From NCBI GenBank assembly GCA_964616875.1, contig CAZTSJ010000277.1, positions 1 through 6,723 on the forward strand: DNA of 6,723 nt, in the 5' to 3' direction. Numbering within the stretch: the stretch's first letter is position 1; every line of letters begins with the position of its first letter. Of the stretch, positions 1-6,525 are shown one piece after another. The position numbers and the translations under genes were made by a program. The notes beneath the pieces are model-generated. The model was not told where the DNA came from. It was given only the letters and a program-made list of their open reading frames with translations, and ran no database searches. Origin of the DNA: RBG-16-66-20 sp964616875 (lineage in GTDB: Bacteria > Pseudomonadota > Gammaproteobacteria > Burkholderiales > SG8-39).

Positions 1-2013
1 ATCATGGGCGTGAAGCATCCCGAGGCGTTCGGCGTTGCCTTCGGCGAGCGCGGCGTCGCGATGCTCGCGATCGTCCTGTGCGCGATCCTGCTGTTCGGCT
101 TCTGGCGCCTGGCGCGCTCCTCCTGGGGCTCGGCGATGCGCGCGGTGAAGGATTCCGAGGTGGCGGCCGAATCGGTGGGCCTCAACCCGGTGGCGATCAA
201 GGCGCTCGCCTTCGCGCTCTCGGCGGCCTGCGCCGGACTCGCCGGCGCGCTTTTCGCGCCACTCTCGGGCTTCGTCACGCCCTCGACCTTCGCGTTCCTG
301 CAGTCGATCCTCTTCGTGCTGGTGGTGATCGTGGGCGGCGCGGGCACGGTGAGCGGCCCGCTGGTGGGCGCCGCGATCGTGGTGCTGCTGCCCGAAGTGC
401 TTGCCGGGCTGGCCGAATACCGCCTCCTCTTCTTCGGCGCGCTGATGCTCTTCGTGCTGTGGCTCGCGCCCGAGGGAATTGTCGGCGAGGTGCAGAAATG
501 GTTTCGTCGCCGTGCGAAGAGTGTGTTGTCTTCTTCTTCGCCGGAGTTTCAGAACAAGAGCGAATCGAAAACCCTGCACATCTCCAATATCACGATAGCC
601 TTTGGCGGGGTCAAGGCGGCGACCAATGTCTCCTTCGAGGCGCGCGCGGGCAGCATCACCAGCGTGATCGGGCCGAACGGCGCAGGCAAAACCACGGTTC
701 TCAACATGCTGGGCGGTTTCTACAGGCCGCAATCGGGGGAAATCCGATTGGGAGATAAGAACATTGAAGGAATTGCGGCCTGGCGCATCGCGCGCGCCGG
801 CATCGCGCGCACCTACCAGACCTCGCTGCTCTTCGGGAGCCTGAGCGTGCTCGAAAACCTCCAGATCGCGTCGCCCGAGCGCTCCAGGGGCGAAGCCGGG
901 GCGCAGCGCCTGCTCGGCTTTGTCGGCTACCGGGGCGACCTGCACGCGCGCGCCGCGGACCTGCCGCACGTGGACCGGCGCCTGGTGGAGATCGCGCGCG
1001 CGCTCGCGACGCGGCCCGCGGTGCTGCTGCTGGACGAGCCGGCGGCGGGCCTCGCGCGCGCCGACAAGGAGGCGCTCGCCGCGCTGCTGCGCCGCATCGC
1101 GCAAAGCGGCATCGCCGTGCTGCTCGTCGAGCACGACATGGAGATCGTGATGGGCATCTCCGACCATATCGTGGTGCTCGACGCCGGAACGCCGATCGCC
1201 GCCGGCGCGCCGCAGGCGGTGCAGAAGGATCCCGCGGTGCGCGCCGCGTACCTCGGCAGCGGGCACGAAAAACCTGTTTTCCGTATTTCCTCCCAAAGCG
1301 TGCGCGAGCCACTGCTCGAAGTCGCAAAACTCGAAGCGGGCTACGGCGCCGAGCCGGTGCTGAAGGGCATCGACCTGCGCGTGCATGCCGGGGAACTCGT
1401 CGCCGTGCTCGGCGCCAACGGCGCGGGCAAGTCCACGCTGATGCGCGCGATCTCGGGATTGCACCGTCCAATTGGGGGAGAAGTTATTTTTCAAAATAAC
1501 CCCATAAGAAATCTTCCGGCACATCGCGTCGTGGCCCAGGGCGTGGTGCTCGTGCCGGAGGGGCGGCAGGTGTTTCCGGAACTCTCGGTGCTCGACAACC
1601 TGCGCCTCGGCGGCTACCTGCGCAAGCGGATTCCGCCGGCCGAAATCGAGGCGCTGCTCGACCGCTTCCCGCGCCTGCGCGAGCGCCTTCAGCAACGCGC
1701 GGGGCTCCTCTCGGGCGGCGAGCAGCAGATGCTCGCGCTCGCGCGCGGCCTGATGGCGCGGCCGAAGCTGCTGTTGCTTGACGAGCCCTCGCTCGGCCTC
1801 GCGCCCACCGTGATCGAGGACCTGTTCGCTTCGCTCGATCGCCTACGCTCCGAGCAGGTGACGATTCTGCTCGTCGACCAGATGGCGGGACTCGCGCTGT
1901 CGCTCGCCGACCGCGGCTACGTCATCGAGGGCGGACGCATCAGCGCGAGCGGGAGCGCGGCCGAGATCGCCGCCGACGGCGCGCTGGAGAAGGCGTACCT
2001 CGGAGCGCAGTAG
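1..2013 (+). CDS. livMGF: HAAT-type ABC importer, LivM-LivG-LivF fusion (5' partial)
   Basis: Inner-membrane importer subunit; the frame is open at the left edge, so the permease N-terminus is missing. Counting from the ATG at position 4, residues 1-165 are the LivM C-terminus. It shows hydrophobic segments near 17-36, 65-88, 98-131 and 138-156, and a cytoplasmic coupling loop at 41-62 (AMRAVKDSEVAAESVGLNP). A Ser/Lys-rich linker (about 168-190) leads into a LivG-like ATPase (190-420): Walker A GPNGAGKTT at 223, Q-loop TYQ at 270-272, Walker B LLLDEP at 341 and switch EHD at 376-378. Its signature is degenerate (LPHVDRR at 320). A second linker (about 419-436) leads to a LivF-like ATPase: Walker A GANGAGKST at 470, signature LSGGEQQ at 569, Walker B LLLDEP at 590 and VDQM at 624 in place of EHD. 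No stop separates the domains. The family imports branched-chain amino acids, amides or urea; the substrate here is unknown. Confidence 0.93.
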   Translation: MMGVKHPEAFGVAFGERGVAMLAIVLCAILLFGFWRLARSSWGSAMRAVKDSEVAAESVGLNPVAIKALAFALSAACAGLAGALFAPLSGFVTPSTFAFLQSILFVLVVIVGGAGTVSGPLVGAAIVVLLPEVLAGLAEYRLLFFGALMLFVLWLAPEGIVGEVQKWFRRRAKSVLSSSSPEFQNKSESKTLHISNITIAFGGVKAATNVSFEARAGSITSVIGPNGAGKTTVLNMLGGFYRPQSGEIRLGDKNIEGIAAWRIARAGIARTYQTSLLFGSLSVLENLQIASPERSRGEAGAQRLLGFVGYRGDLHARAADLPHVDRRLVEIARALATRPAVLLLDEPAAGLARADKEALAALLRRIAQSGIAVLLVEHDMEIVMGISDHIVVLDAGTPIAAGAPQAVQKDPAVRAAYLGSGHEKPVFRISSQSVREPLLEVAKLEAGYGAEPVLKGIDLRVHAGELVAVLGANGAGKSTLMRAISGLHRPIGGEVIFQNNPIRNLPAHRVVAQGVVLVPEGRQVFPELSVLDNLRLGGYLRKRIPPAEIEALLDRFPRLRERLQQRAGLLSGGEQQMLALARGLMARPKLLLLDEPSLGLAPTVIEDLFASLDRLRSEQVTILLVDQMAGLALSLADRGYVIEGGRISASGSAAEIAADGALEKAYLGAQ

Positions 2014-3430
2014 CGGCCAGCCTCGCCGCCGCGGCGTTCGACGCGGCGACGACGACTCCCGCCGCGCGCAGTTTTTTCAACTGCAGCGAATAAACCTGGG
2101 AGTCGCCTTCGGTTCCGGTAACCGACGCGACCACTCGCACGTTATTTCTCTTGTTCTTTAAAGCACTGACCAGTAAACCCGCCGGATCCGCGTGCGCGCC
2201 GTATCCGATCACGACATCGAGCAGTATGACGCCGACCGCCTTGTCCTTCAGCGCGCGCGCGAGGTGCTCGTTGCGCAGCGCCGGCTCGATCATCGGGTGC
2301 GGGCGGCCGCGCGTGTATTCGTCGGCGCCGAGGTCGAGCAGTTCGTGCGGCGCGCCTGAAGTACGTGCGCCGGGGACCGGGGCATTCGAGGCCACTTTCA
2401 GGCCTTGATCCATGAGCACGATCTGCGCTTCGGCGCACAGCGTACCGCCGCAGAACAGACCAATAATCCGTCGTCCTTGCGAAAGCGGGGAGCCAGGTTT
2501 TGCATGCAATGGTTGGGTTCCCGCTTTCGCGGCAATGACGGAATTTTTGGAACCGATTGAAGCCGCCTCTTCCAGAGTGCGTGCGAGCCGCACGTTCTTC
2601 GGCATCTTGAGTTTTCTTGAACCCAACAAACACAAAATCACAGGCTTCCTGCTCCTGCCGGCGCGTGCGACGATCTTCGCCATCACCGAGGGCGCGGGCG
2701 GCTTGGAGATGACGATGATGCGCTTCGTGGCCGGATCGGCCTCGAGCGCATCCAGCGCGGCGAGCGTCATGCGTCCGCCGACAGCCTGACTGAGATCCCT
2801 CCCACCTACCCCGATTCCATGCGATACCCCGCGCCCGAGGCGCGCGAGCAGCGACGAGACCTCCTGCAGCCCGGTGCCGGACGCCGCGACGATGCCGACG
2901 ACGCCGCGCGGTACCGCGTTGGCGAAGGCGATCGGCACGCCGGCGATGAGCGCCGTGCCGCAATCGGGACCCATGAGGAGCAGGCCCTTGCTGGCGGCGA
3001 GGTCCTTGAGTGCGACCTCGTCCTGCAACGGCACGTTGTCGGAGAAGATCATCACATGCAGTCCGCGCTCCAGCGCCTTGCGCGCCTCCGCCGCGGCGAA
3101 TTCTCCTGGTACGGAGATAAGCGCCAGATTGGCGTCCGCCAGATCGGCCGGCAGGGATGAAGAACCCGAAAGGCCCGAAGTCAACAGCTCTTCGGCAAGA
3201 ACCAAAGCTTTTTCAGAATTTTTCCCCTTCACCGCGATAATGAGGTCGTCGGGCCGGGCACTTTCGCCCTCTTTCGTCAACAGGCCGGACTCCTTCAGCA
3301 GGGCCTTGTTGGAAGGGGTTCCGATCATCAACGACGCCACGCTCCCGTCTTTCTGCAGCGTCTGCGCAATACGCATCAGCGCCACGGAATCCGCATAGAA
3401 GCCATGCTTTACTTTGTTGACGGCGATCAT
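1940..3430 (-). CDS. fdrA: FdrA family protein (AllF-type oxamate carbamoyltransferase subunit)
   Basis: 496 residues, related to the succinyl-CoA synthetase alpha fold. Visible FdrA motifs: N-terminal HGFYADSVALMRIAQ (9-23), IGTPSNKALL (36-45), MGPDCGTALIAG (153-164), AASGTGLQEVSSLL (182-195), SHGIGVGGRDLS (203-214), ISKPPAP (241-247), then a second domain with GLFCGGTLCAEA (324-335), GRPHPMIEPALRN (375-387), LLDVVIGYGAHADPA (403-417) and VTGTEGD (437-443). In E. coli FdrA (AllF) is reported as one of three subunits of oxamate carbamoyltransferase, so a role with the DUF1116 and DUF2877 proteins is likely. The ATG overlaps the upstream DUF1116 stop as ATGA (3427-3430), suggesting translational coupling. 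Two oddities: residues about 296-321 are encoded by a palindromic repeat inserted in frame between the two domains, and the last 20 or so residues form an arginine-rich tail read antisense to the transporter gene. Confidence 0.9.
   Translation of the reverse strand: MIAVNKVKHGFYADSVALMRIAQTLQKDGSVASLMIGTPSNKALLKESGLLTKEGESARPDDLIIAVKGKNSEKALVLAEELLTSGLSGSSSLPADLADANLALISVPGEFAAAEARKALERGLHVMIFSDNVPLQDEVALKDLAASKGLLLMGPDCGTALIAGVPIAFANAVPRGVVGIVAASGTGLQEVSSLLARLGRGVSHGIGVGGRDLSQAVGGRMTLAALDALEADPATKRIIVISKPPAPSVMAKIVARAGRSRKPVILCLLGSRKLKMPKNVRLARTLEEAASIGSKNSVIAAKAGTQPLHAKPGSPLSQGRRIIGLFCGGTLCAEAQIVLMDQGLKVASNAPVPGARTSGAPHELLDLGADEYTRGRPHPMIEPALRNEHLARALKDKAVGVILLDVVIGYGAHADPAGLLVSALKNKRNNVRVVASVTGTEGDSQVYSLQLKKLRAAGVVVAASNAAAARLAATALRGTPSPARRRRRSRPRSRSR
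2468..2541. repeat. 74-bp imperfect palindromic repeat (MITE/REP-like) within fdrA
   Basis: Two 28-nt arms (2468-2495 and 2514-2541) match as inverted repeats at 21 of 28 positions, including an unbroken GCGAAAGCGGG block in both. The 18-nt centre contains the perfect palindrome TTGCATGCAA (2500-2509), whose axis coincides with the axis of the whole element. The arms resemble the dispersed CGTCATTCCCGCGAAAGCGGGAA-type repeats of many beta- and gammaproteobacteria, often mis-translated as 'SVIPAKAGIQ'. On the fdrA strand it indeed reads SVIAAKAGTQ in frame and introduces no stop. On the + strand it is followed by five T (2544-2548), so a side role in ending read-through from the convergent transporter gene is conceivable but unproven. 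Confidence 0.85.
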
Positions 3431-4863
3431 TCTTTGTTACCCAGCGACTTCGCGAACGCCGCCAGCGCCTGGTCGAAGCAGGCGAGCGGCGCGCGCGCCA
3501 CGCCCGCCCCCACCTGCCCCACGCCCGGCTTGCGGTGCGCGATGCCGGTGTTGATCGCCGGCTGGACGCCGGTGGCGGCCACCTTGCGCACGTCGATCCC
3601 GGCGGGCACGCCCTGCCCGTCTAGCGCCGGAATGGTCCACCTGGAATTCCTGCCGACGGTCAGCTCGCCCATCGCGCGCGTGAAGGCGAGCGCGTCGCTC
3701 GCGCGCCCGGCACCGATGAAGCCCATCACCGCGGGGGCGCTCGCCATGGCGAAAGCCCCGAGGCCGATGGTTTCCATGATCGCCGAGTCGCCCATGTCGG
3801 GATTGGCGTCCTTCTCGCTGTAGCCAGGGAAATACAGGCCCTGCGGCATCTCCACCGGCGCGGTGAACCAGGCGTCGCCGGTGCCGGAAACGCGGATGCC
3901 GAAATCGGTGCCGTTGCGGCTCATCGCCGACACCAGGCTGCAGGCCTCGATGCCGCGCGTCGGATCCATCACCGACTTGCCCATCGCCATGCCGATATTG
4001 AGGAAGAACTGCTCGTTGCCGGCGATGAAGGCAAGGCTGCGCGCCAGCGTGTCCGCGTCGGCCGCCGCGCGCGCGAAATGCGGCGCGAGCGCACGCAGCA
4101 CGAGCGCGGAGCAGGCGACATTGCGCTGGTGCATCTCGTCGCCCATGGCGAGGCCGCGCGCAACGAGCGGCGCGAGTTCCAGTCCGCCCGCCGCGCGCAG
4201 CGCGGCGCCCAGGAGCGGCCCGAAATCGTCGCGCAGCCAGGCCAGGCGCGCGAGCACCCCGGCGTCGTTGGCGCCGAAGCGCATCACCTTGCCGAGGCCC
4301 TCGTTGATCATGCAGTAGCTGTGGTTGCCCGCATTGATCCCTTTCGCCCGGTTCTCGACGACCATCACGGGCATCGAACGCGTGGTGATTCCCGTCATCG
4401 GGCCCACCGCGCCGTAGCGATGGTTGGGATGAAAGCGCACGCCGCCCGACACCGCGAGGCGCGCCGCGGCTTTGAGATCCGGCGCCCAGCCCTCGAACAC
4501 GATCGCGCCGGCGACCGCGCCCTGCATCGGGCCGCACATGCGCCGCCACTCGAGCGGCGGGCCGGCATGCAGCAGCACGCGTTTGCCAAGGCCGGGGATC
4601 ACCTTGCCCGCGGGCTGCACGTCCACCAGCACCGGGTTGGCGGCGAGCATGCGGCGCAGCCCTTCGGCATTCGCCTTCGCGATGCGCGCCTCGTGCTTTC
4701 CCAGCCAGGCAAGAACGCCGGCCGATTTCTCGCGCCCCGGCGCCGGCGGCCGCCAATCCACGTGCGCCACGCCGACGCCACGCGCCGCAAGTTCCTCGGC
4801 GAAGGCGCGCAAGCCGATGTTTATCACCCGCGGAGCGCGCGAAAGCAGGGAATTTGCAGCCAT
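3427..4863 (-). CDS. allG: DUF1116 family protein (AllG/YlbE-type oxamate carbamoyltransferase subunit)
   Basis: 478 residues, no signal peptide, presumably cytoplasmic. The body carries the conserved blocks I associate with DUF1116: LVDVQPAGKVIPGL (79-92), HAGPPLEWRRMCGPMQGA (99-116), FHPNHRYGAVGPMTGIT (144-160), MINEGLGKVMRFGAND (185-200), MGDEMHQRN (240-248), SRNGTDFGIRVSGTGD (315-330), DMGDSAIMETIGLGAFAM (356-373) and INTGIAHRKPGVGQVGAG (437-454). Residues 12-41 (VINIGLRAFAEEL through VDWRPP) form an extra N-terminal module that, from memory, is at the FdrA C-terminus in E. coli. AllG is one of the three E. coli oxamate carbamoyltransferase subunits. The gene is first in a two-gene - strand unit and its TGA overlaps the fdrA ATG. 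I kept the ATG at 4863 because VINIGL-type sequence begins about 12 residues later; no clear Shine-Dalgarno precedes it. Confidence 0.92.
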   Translation of the reverse strand: MAANSLLSRAPRVINIGLRAFAEELAARGVGVAHVDWRPPAPGREKSAGVLAWLGKHEARIAKANAEGLRRMLAANPVLVDVQPAGKVIPGLGKRVLLHAGPPLEWRRMCGPMQGAVAGAIVFEGWAPDLKAAARLAVSGGVRFHPNHRYGAVGPMTGITTRSMPVMVVENRAKGINAGNHSYCMINEGLGKVMRFGANDAGVLARLAWLRDDFGPLLGAALRAAGGLELAPLVARGLAMGDEMHQRNVACSALVLRALAPHFARAAADADTLARSLAFIAGNEQFFLNIGMAMGKSVMDPTRGIEACSLVSAMSRNGTDFGIRVSGTGDAWFTAPVEMPQGLYFPGYSEKDANPDMGDSAIMETIGLGAFAMASAPAVMGFIGAGRASDALAFTRAMGELTVGRNSRWTIPALDGQGVPAGIDVRKVAATGVQPAINTGIAHRKPGVGQVGAGVARAPLACFDQALAAFAKSLGNKE

Positions 4864-4883
4864 GGGAGCGCTATTATCGCAGC
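4864..4883. promoter_or_regulatory. 20-nt divergent start region with face-to-face -10-like sequences
   Basis: This is all that separates the ATG of the DUF1116 gene (4863, - strand) from the preferred ATG of carbamate kinase (4884, + strand). It contains an AT-rich core in an otherwise GC-rich area: TATTAT at 4872-4877 read on +, and GATAAT at 4879-4874 read on -. Both resemble sigma70 -10 boxes (TATAAT). The + ATG lies 6 nt after its box and the - ATG 10 nt after its box, so transcripts would be leaderless or nearly so. Neither side shows a clear Shine-Dalgarno or a convincing -35. Any -35 or operator would have to lie inside the opposite gene. The assignment is a guess from sequence alone. 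Confidence 0.3.
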
Positions 4884-5828
4884 ATGATCGAGCGCCTCGT
4901 CGTCGCCATCGGCGGCAATGCCACGCATCCGGAAAACATCCGCGGCACCACCCGCGAGCAGGAGGAAATCGCCGCGCGCGCGGCGCGTTCCCTGCGGCCG
5001 CTGGTGGAAGCGGTGCCGCAGATCGTCATCACCCACGGCAACGGCCCGGTGGTGGGCAAGATCCTGCTGCGCCAGTACTACGCGCGCGAGCACGTGCCGC
5101 CGATGCGCCTGGACGTCTGCGTGGCGCACAGCCAGGGCGGCATCGGCCACCTGCTGATGCAGGGCCTGGAGGACGAGCTGGCGCGCGCGGAGGTGGACCG
5201 GCGCGTCGCCTGCCTCGTGACGCGCGTCGAAGTCGGCGCGGACGACCCCGCGTTCGGCAATCCGACCAAGCCGATCGGCCCTTTCTTCTCCGCCGAGGAG
5301 GCGCAGAACCTGCAGCGCGCGCTCGGCTGGACGATGATCGAGGACGCCGGCCGCGGCTGGCGCTACGTCGTGCCCTCGCCGCGCCCCAAGGCGATCCTCG
5401 AACTCGAGCTGATCGCCTCGCTCGCCGCGCAGGGCATCGTGGTTATCGCCGCAGGCGGCGGCGGCATTCCGATGGTGCGGCGTGCCGACGGCTCCTACGG
5501 CGGGGTGCCCGCGGTGGTGGACAAGGACCTGACCTCGGCGCTGCTCGCGGCCGAGATGAAGGCCGATGCGCTGCTGATCCTCACCGCAGTGGCGCGCGTG
5601 TCGGTCCATTTCCGCAAGCCGCAGCAGCGCGAACTCGAAACGGTGGGCGCCGCGGAGCTGGAGAGCTACCTGCGGGACGGCCACTTCGCCGACGGCAGCA
5701 TGGGCCCGAAGGTGAAGGCGGCGCTGCGCTACCTCGCCGCGGGCGGCAAGCGCGCGATCATCGCGCACCTCGACCAGGCCGCCGACGCGATCGCCGGCAA
5801 AGCCGGCACGCATGTCGTGCCGGACTGA
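4884..5828 (+). CDS. arcC: Carbamate kinase
   Basis: Catalyses carbamoyl phosphate + ADP to ATP + carbamate, which decays to CO2 and ammonia; a soluble amino-acid-kinase-fold enzyme. From the ATG at 4884 it is 314 residues, normal for the family. Conserved blocks: VVAIGGNA (6-13), THGNGPVVGK (50-59), AHSQGGIGHLL (81-91), DPAFGNPTKPIGPFFS (121-136), GRGWRYVVPSPRPKAI (156-171), VIAAGGGGIPMV (187-198), VVDKDLTSALLA (211-222), LILTAVARV (231-239) and GHFADGSMGPKVKAA (266-280). An in-frame TTG at 4854 would add ten residues but overlaps the divergent gene and lacks family similarity, so the ATG right before VVAIGGNA is preferred. It lies upstream of and overlaps the DUF2877 gene, and is divergent from DUF1116-fdrA. 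This matches the AllK-type kinase role paired with oxamate carbamoyltransferase rather than an arginine deiminase setting, since no arcA/arcB is seen. Confidence 0.96.
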   Translation: MIERLVVAIGGNATHPENIRGTTREQEEIAARAARSLRPLVEAVPQIVITHGNGPVVGKILLRQYYAREHVPPMRLDVCVAHSQGGIGHLLMQGLEDELARAEVDRRVACLVTRVEVGADDPAFGNPTKPIGPFFSAEEAQNLQRALGWTMIEDAGRGWRYVVPSPRPKAILELELIASLAAQGIVVIAAGGGGIPMVRRADGSYGGVPAVVDKDLTSALLAAEMKADALLILTAVARVSVHFRKPQQRELETVGAAELESYLRDGHFADGSMGPKVKAALRYLAAGGKRAIIAHLDQAADAIAGKAGTHVVPD

Positions 5829-6525
5829 AACCCGTCGGATTAGTCTCGCCGGCGGCACAGCGCTCGCAGCCTTGCGCGCGGGCCCGGCAACGGTGTTCGC
5901 GAGCTTCGAGCGAAGCTGCTATGTCGAAACGCCATCGGGAATCGCCTGTCTAGGCGGGCCGGGACTCGGACTGGGCCCGCTAAACGCGATTGCGGAAGAT
6001 TTTGAATCTGTTCGCGTTGGAACTTCAGTTTCCATTGAAATCTGGAAAACCAGGCTTTGGCAGCCTCTAGTTCCTTCCGTGGCGATGAAAATCCCCGGCA
6101 TTGAAATCCCGGAATCCATCCGCGAGCCGGCGCAGGCCTTCCTCGACTGGATCGCGGGAACGGGAAAGCCTGACGACTCCCTGATCGGTCTCGGACCCGG
6201 CCTCACGCCTGCCGGCGACGACTTCGTCGGCGGCGCGATGATCGCGCTGCGCGCTTTCGGCGAATGCGCGCTCGCGGATCGCATCGCCGGGTGGGCGCTG
6301 CCGCTGGCGAGGGGACGCACCAACCGCATCAGCCGGGCACATCTCGAATGCGCCGCGCAGGGCGAAGGGCACGAGGCGCTGCACGACCTGCTCTGCTCGT
6401 TCGAGAAAAAACACCTGGACCGGCTGGCCCGCGTCGGCCATACCTCCGGCCTCGATGCGGCGGCCGGCGCGATGCTGGCGCTAAAGGCGGCTAATCGAGC
6501 GTCCTCGCGAGGCGAAAACCGGTAA
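5812..6525 (+). CDS. allH: DUF2877 family protein (AllH/YlbF-type oxamate carbamoyltransferase subunit)
   Basis: 237 residues, cytoplasmic by appearance. The diagnostic motif is GLGPGLTPAGDDFVGG (126-141), followed by GRTNRISRAHLECAAQGEGHEAL (168-190, counted across) and RVGHTSGLDAAAGAMLAL (207-224), the conserved DUF2877 order. AllH is the third subunit reported for E. coli oxamate carbamoyltransferase. The ATG at 5812 overlaps the end of carbamate kinase by 17 nt in another frame, indicating co-transcription and probably coupling; no good Shine-Dalgarno is visible. A GTG at 5893 is an alternative start, but it would remove about 27 residues. The N-terminal part looks short (E. coli YlbF is about 270 residues). 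Codons around 5985-6110 are clearly more AT-rich than the rest. The 3' end overlaps the convergent SUMF1-like gene by 35 nt. Confidence 0.88.
   Translation: MSCRTETRRISLAGGTALAALRAGPATVFASFERSCYVETPSGIACLGGPGLGLGPLNAIAEDFESVRVGTSVSIEIWKTRLWQPLVPSVAMKIPGIEIPESIREPAQAFLDWIAGTGKPDDSLIGLGPGLTPAGDDFVGGAMIALRAFGECALADRIAGWALPLARGRTNRISRAHLECAAQGEGHEALHDLLCSFEKKHLDRLARVGHTSGLDAAAGAMLALKAANRASSRGENR

Noticed and set aside
319..368. GCTGGTGG octamers resembling E. coli Chi
   Set aside because: Such octamers are expected by chance in GC-rich coding DNA, and Chi sequence differs among bacteria.
701..1471. Long - strand open frame opposite the LivG ATPase domain
   Set aside because: Composition is almost all Arg, Ala, Pro and Ser with no recognisable domain, while the + strand has clear ABC motifs.
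2024..2036. GC-rich palindrome (CGCCGCGGCG) after the transporter stop as a terminator
   Set aside because: No loop and no T tract, and it lies within the fdrA coding frame; palindromes like this occur by chance at this GC level.
2142..2963. Possibility that the repeat makes fdrA a pseudogene
   Set aside because: The frame stays open on both sides of the repeat and all conserved FdrA motifs flanking it remain in the same frame.
3437..4756. Second - strand frame overlapping the DUF1116 gene
   Set aside because: Low-complexity Arg/Gly/Ala translation, typical of a GC-rich frame shadow.
4854..4883. TTG start giving carbamate kinase ten extra N-terminal residues
   Set aside because: The extension overlaps the divergent DUF1116 start and has no kinase similarity; the ATG at 4884 directly precedes the conserved VVAIGGNA strand.
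4078..5953. Long + strand open frames opposite the DUF1116 gene, continuing through carbamate kinase
   Set aside because: Arg/Ala/His-rich, no family motifs; they are by-products of high GC opposite or out of frame with well-supported genes.
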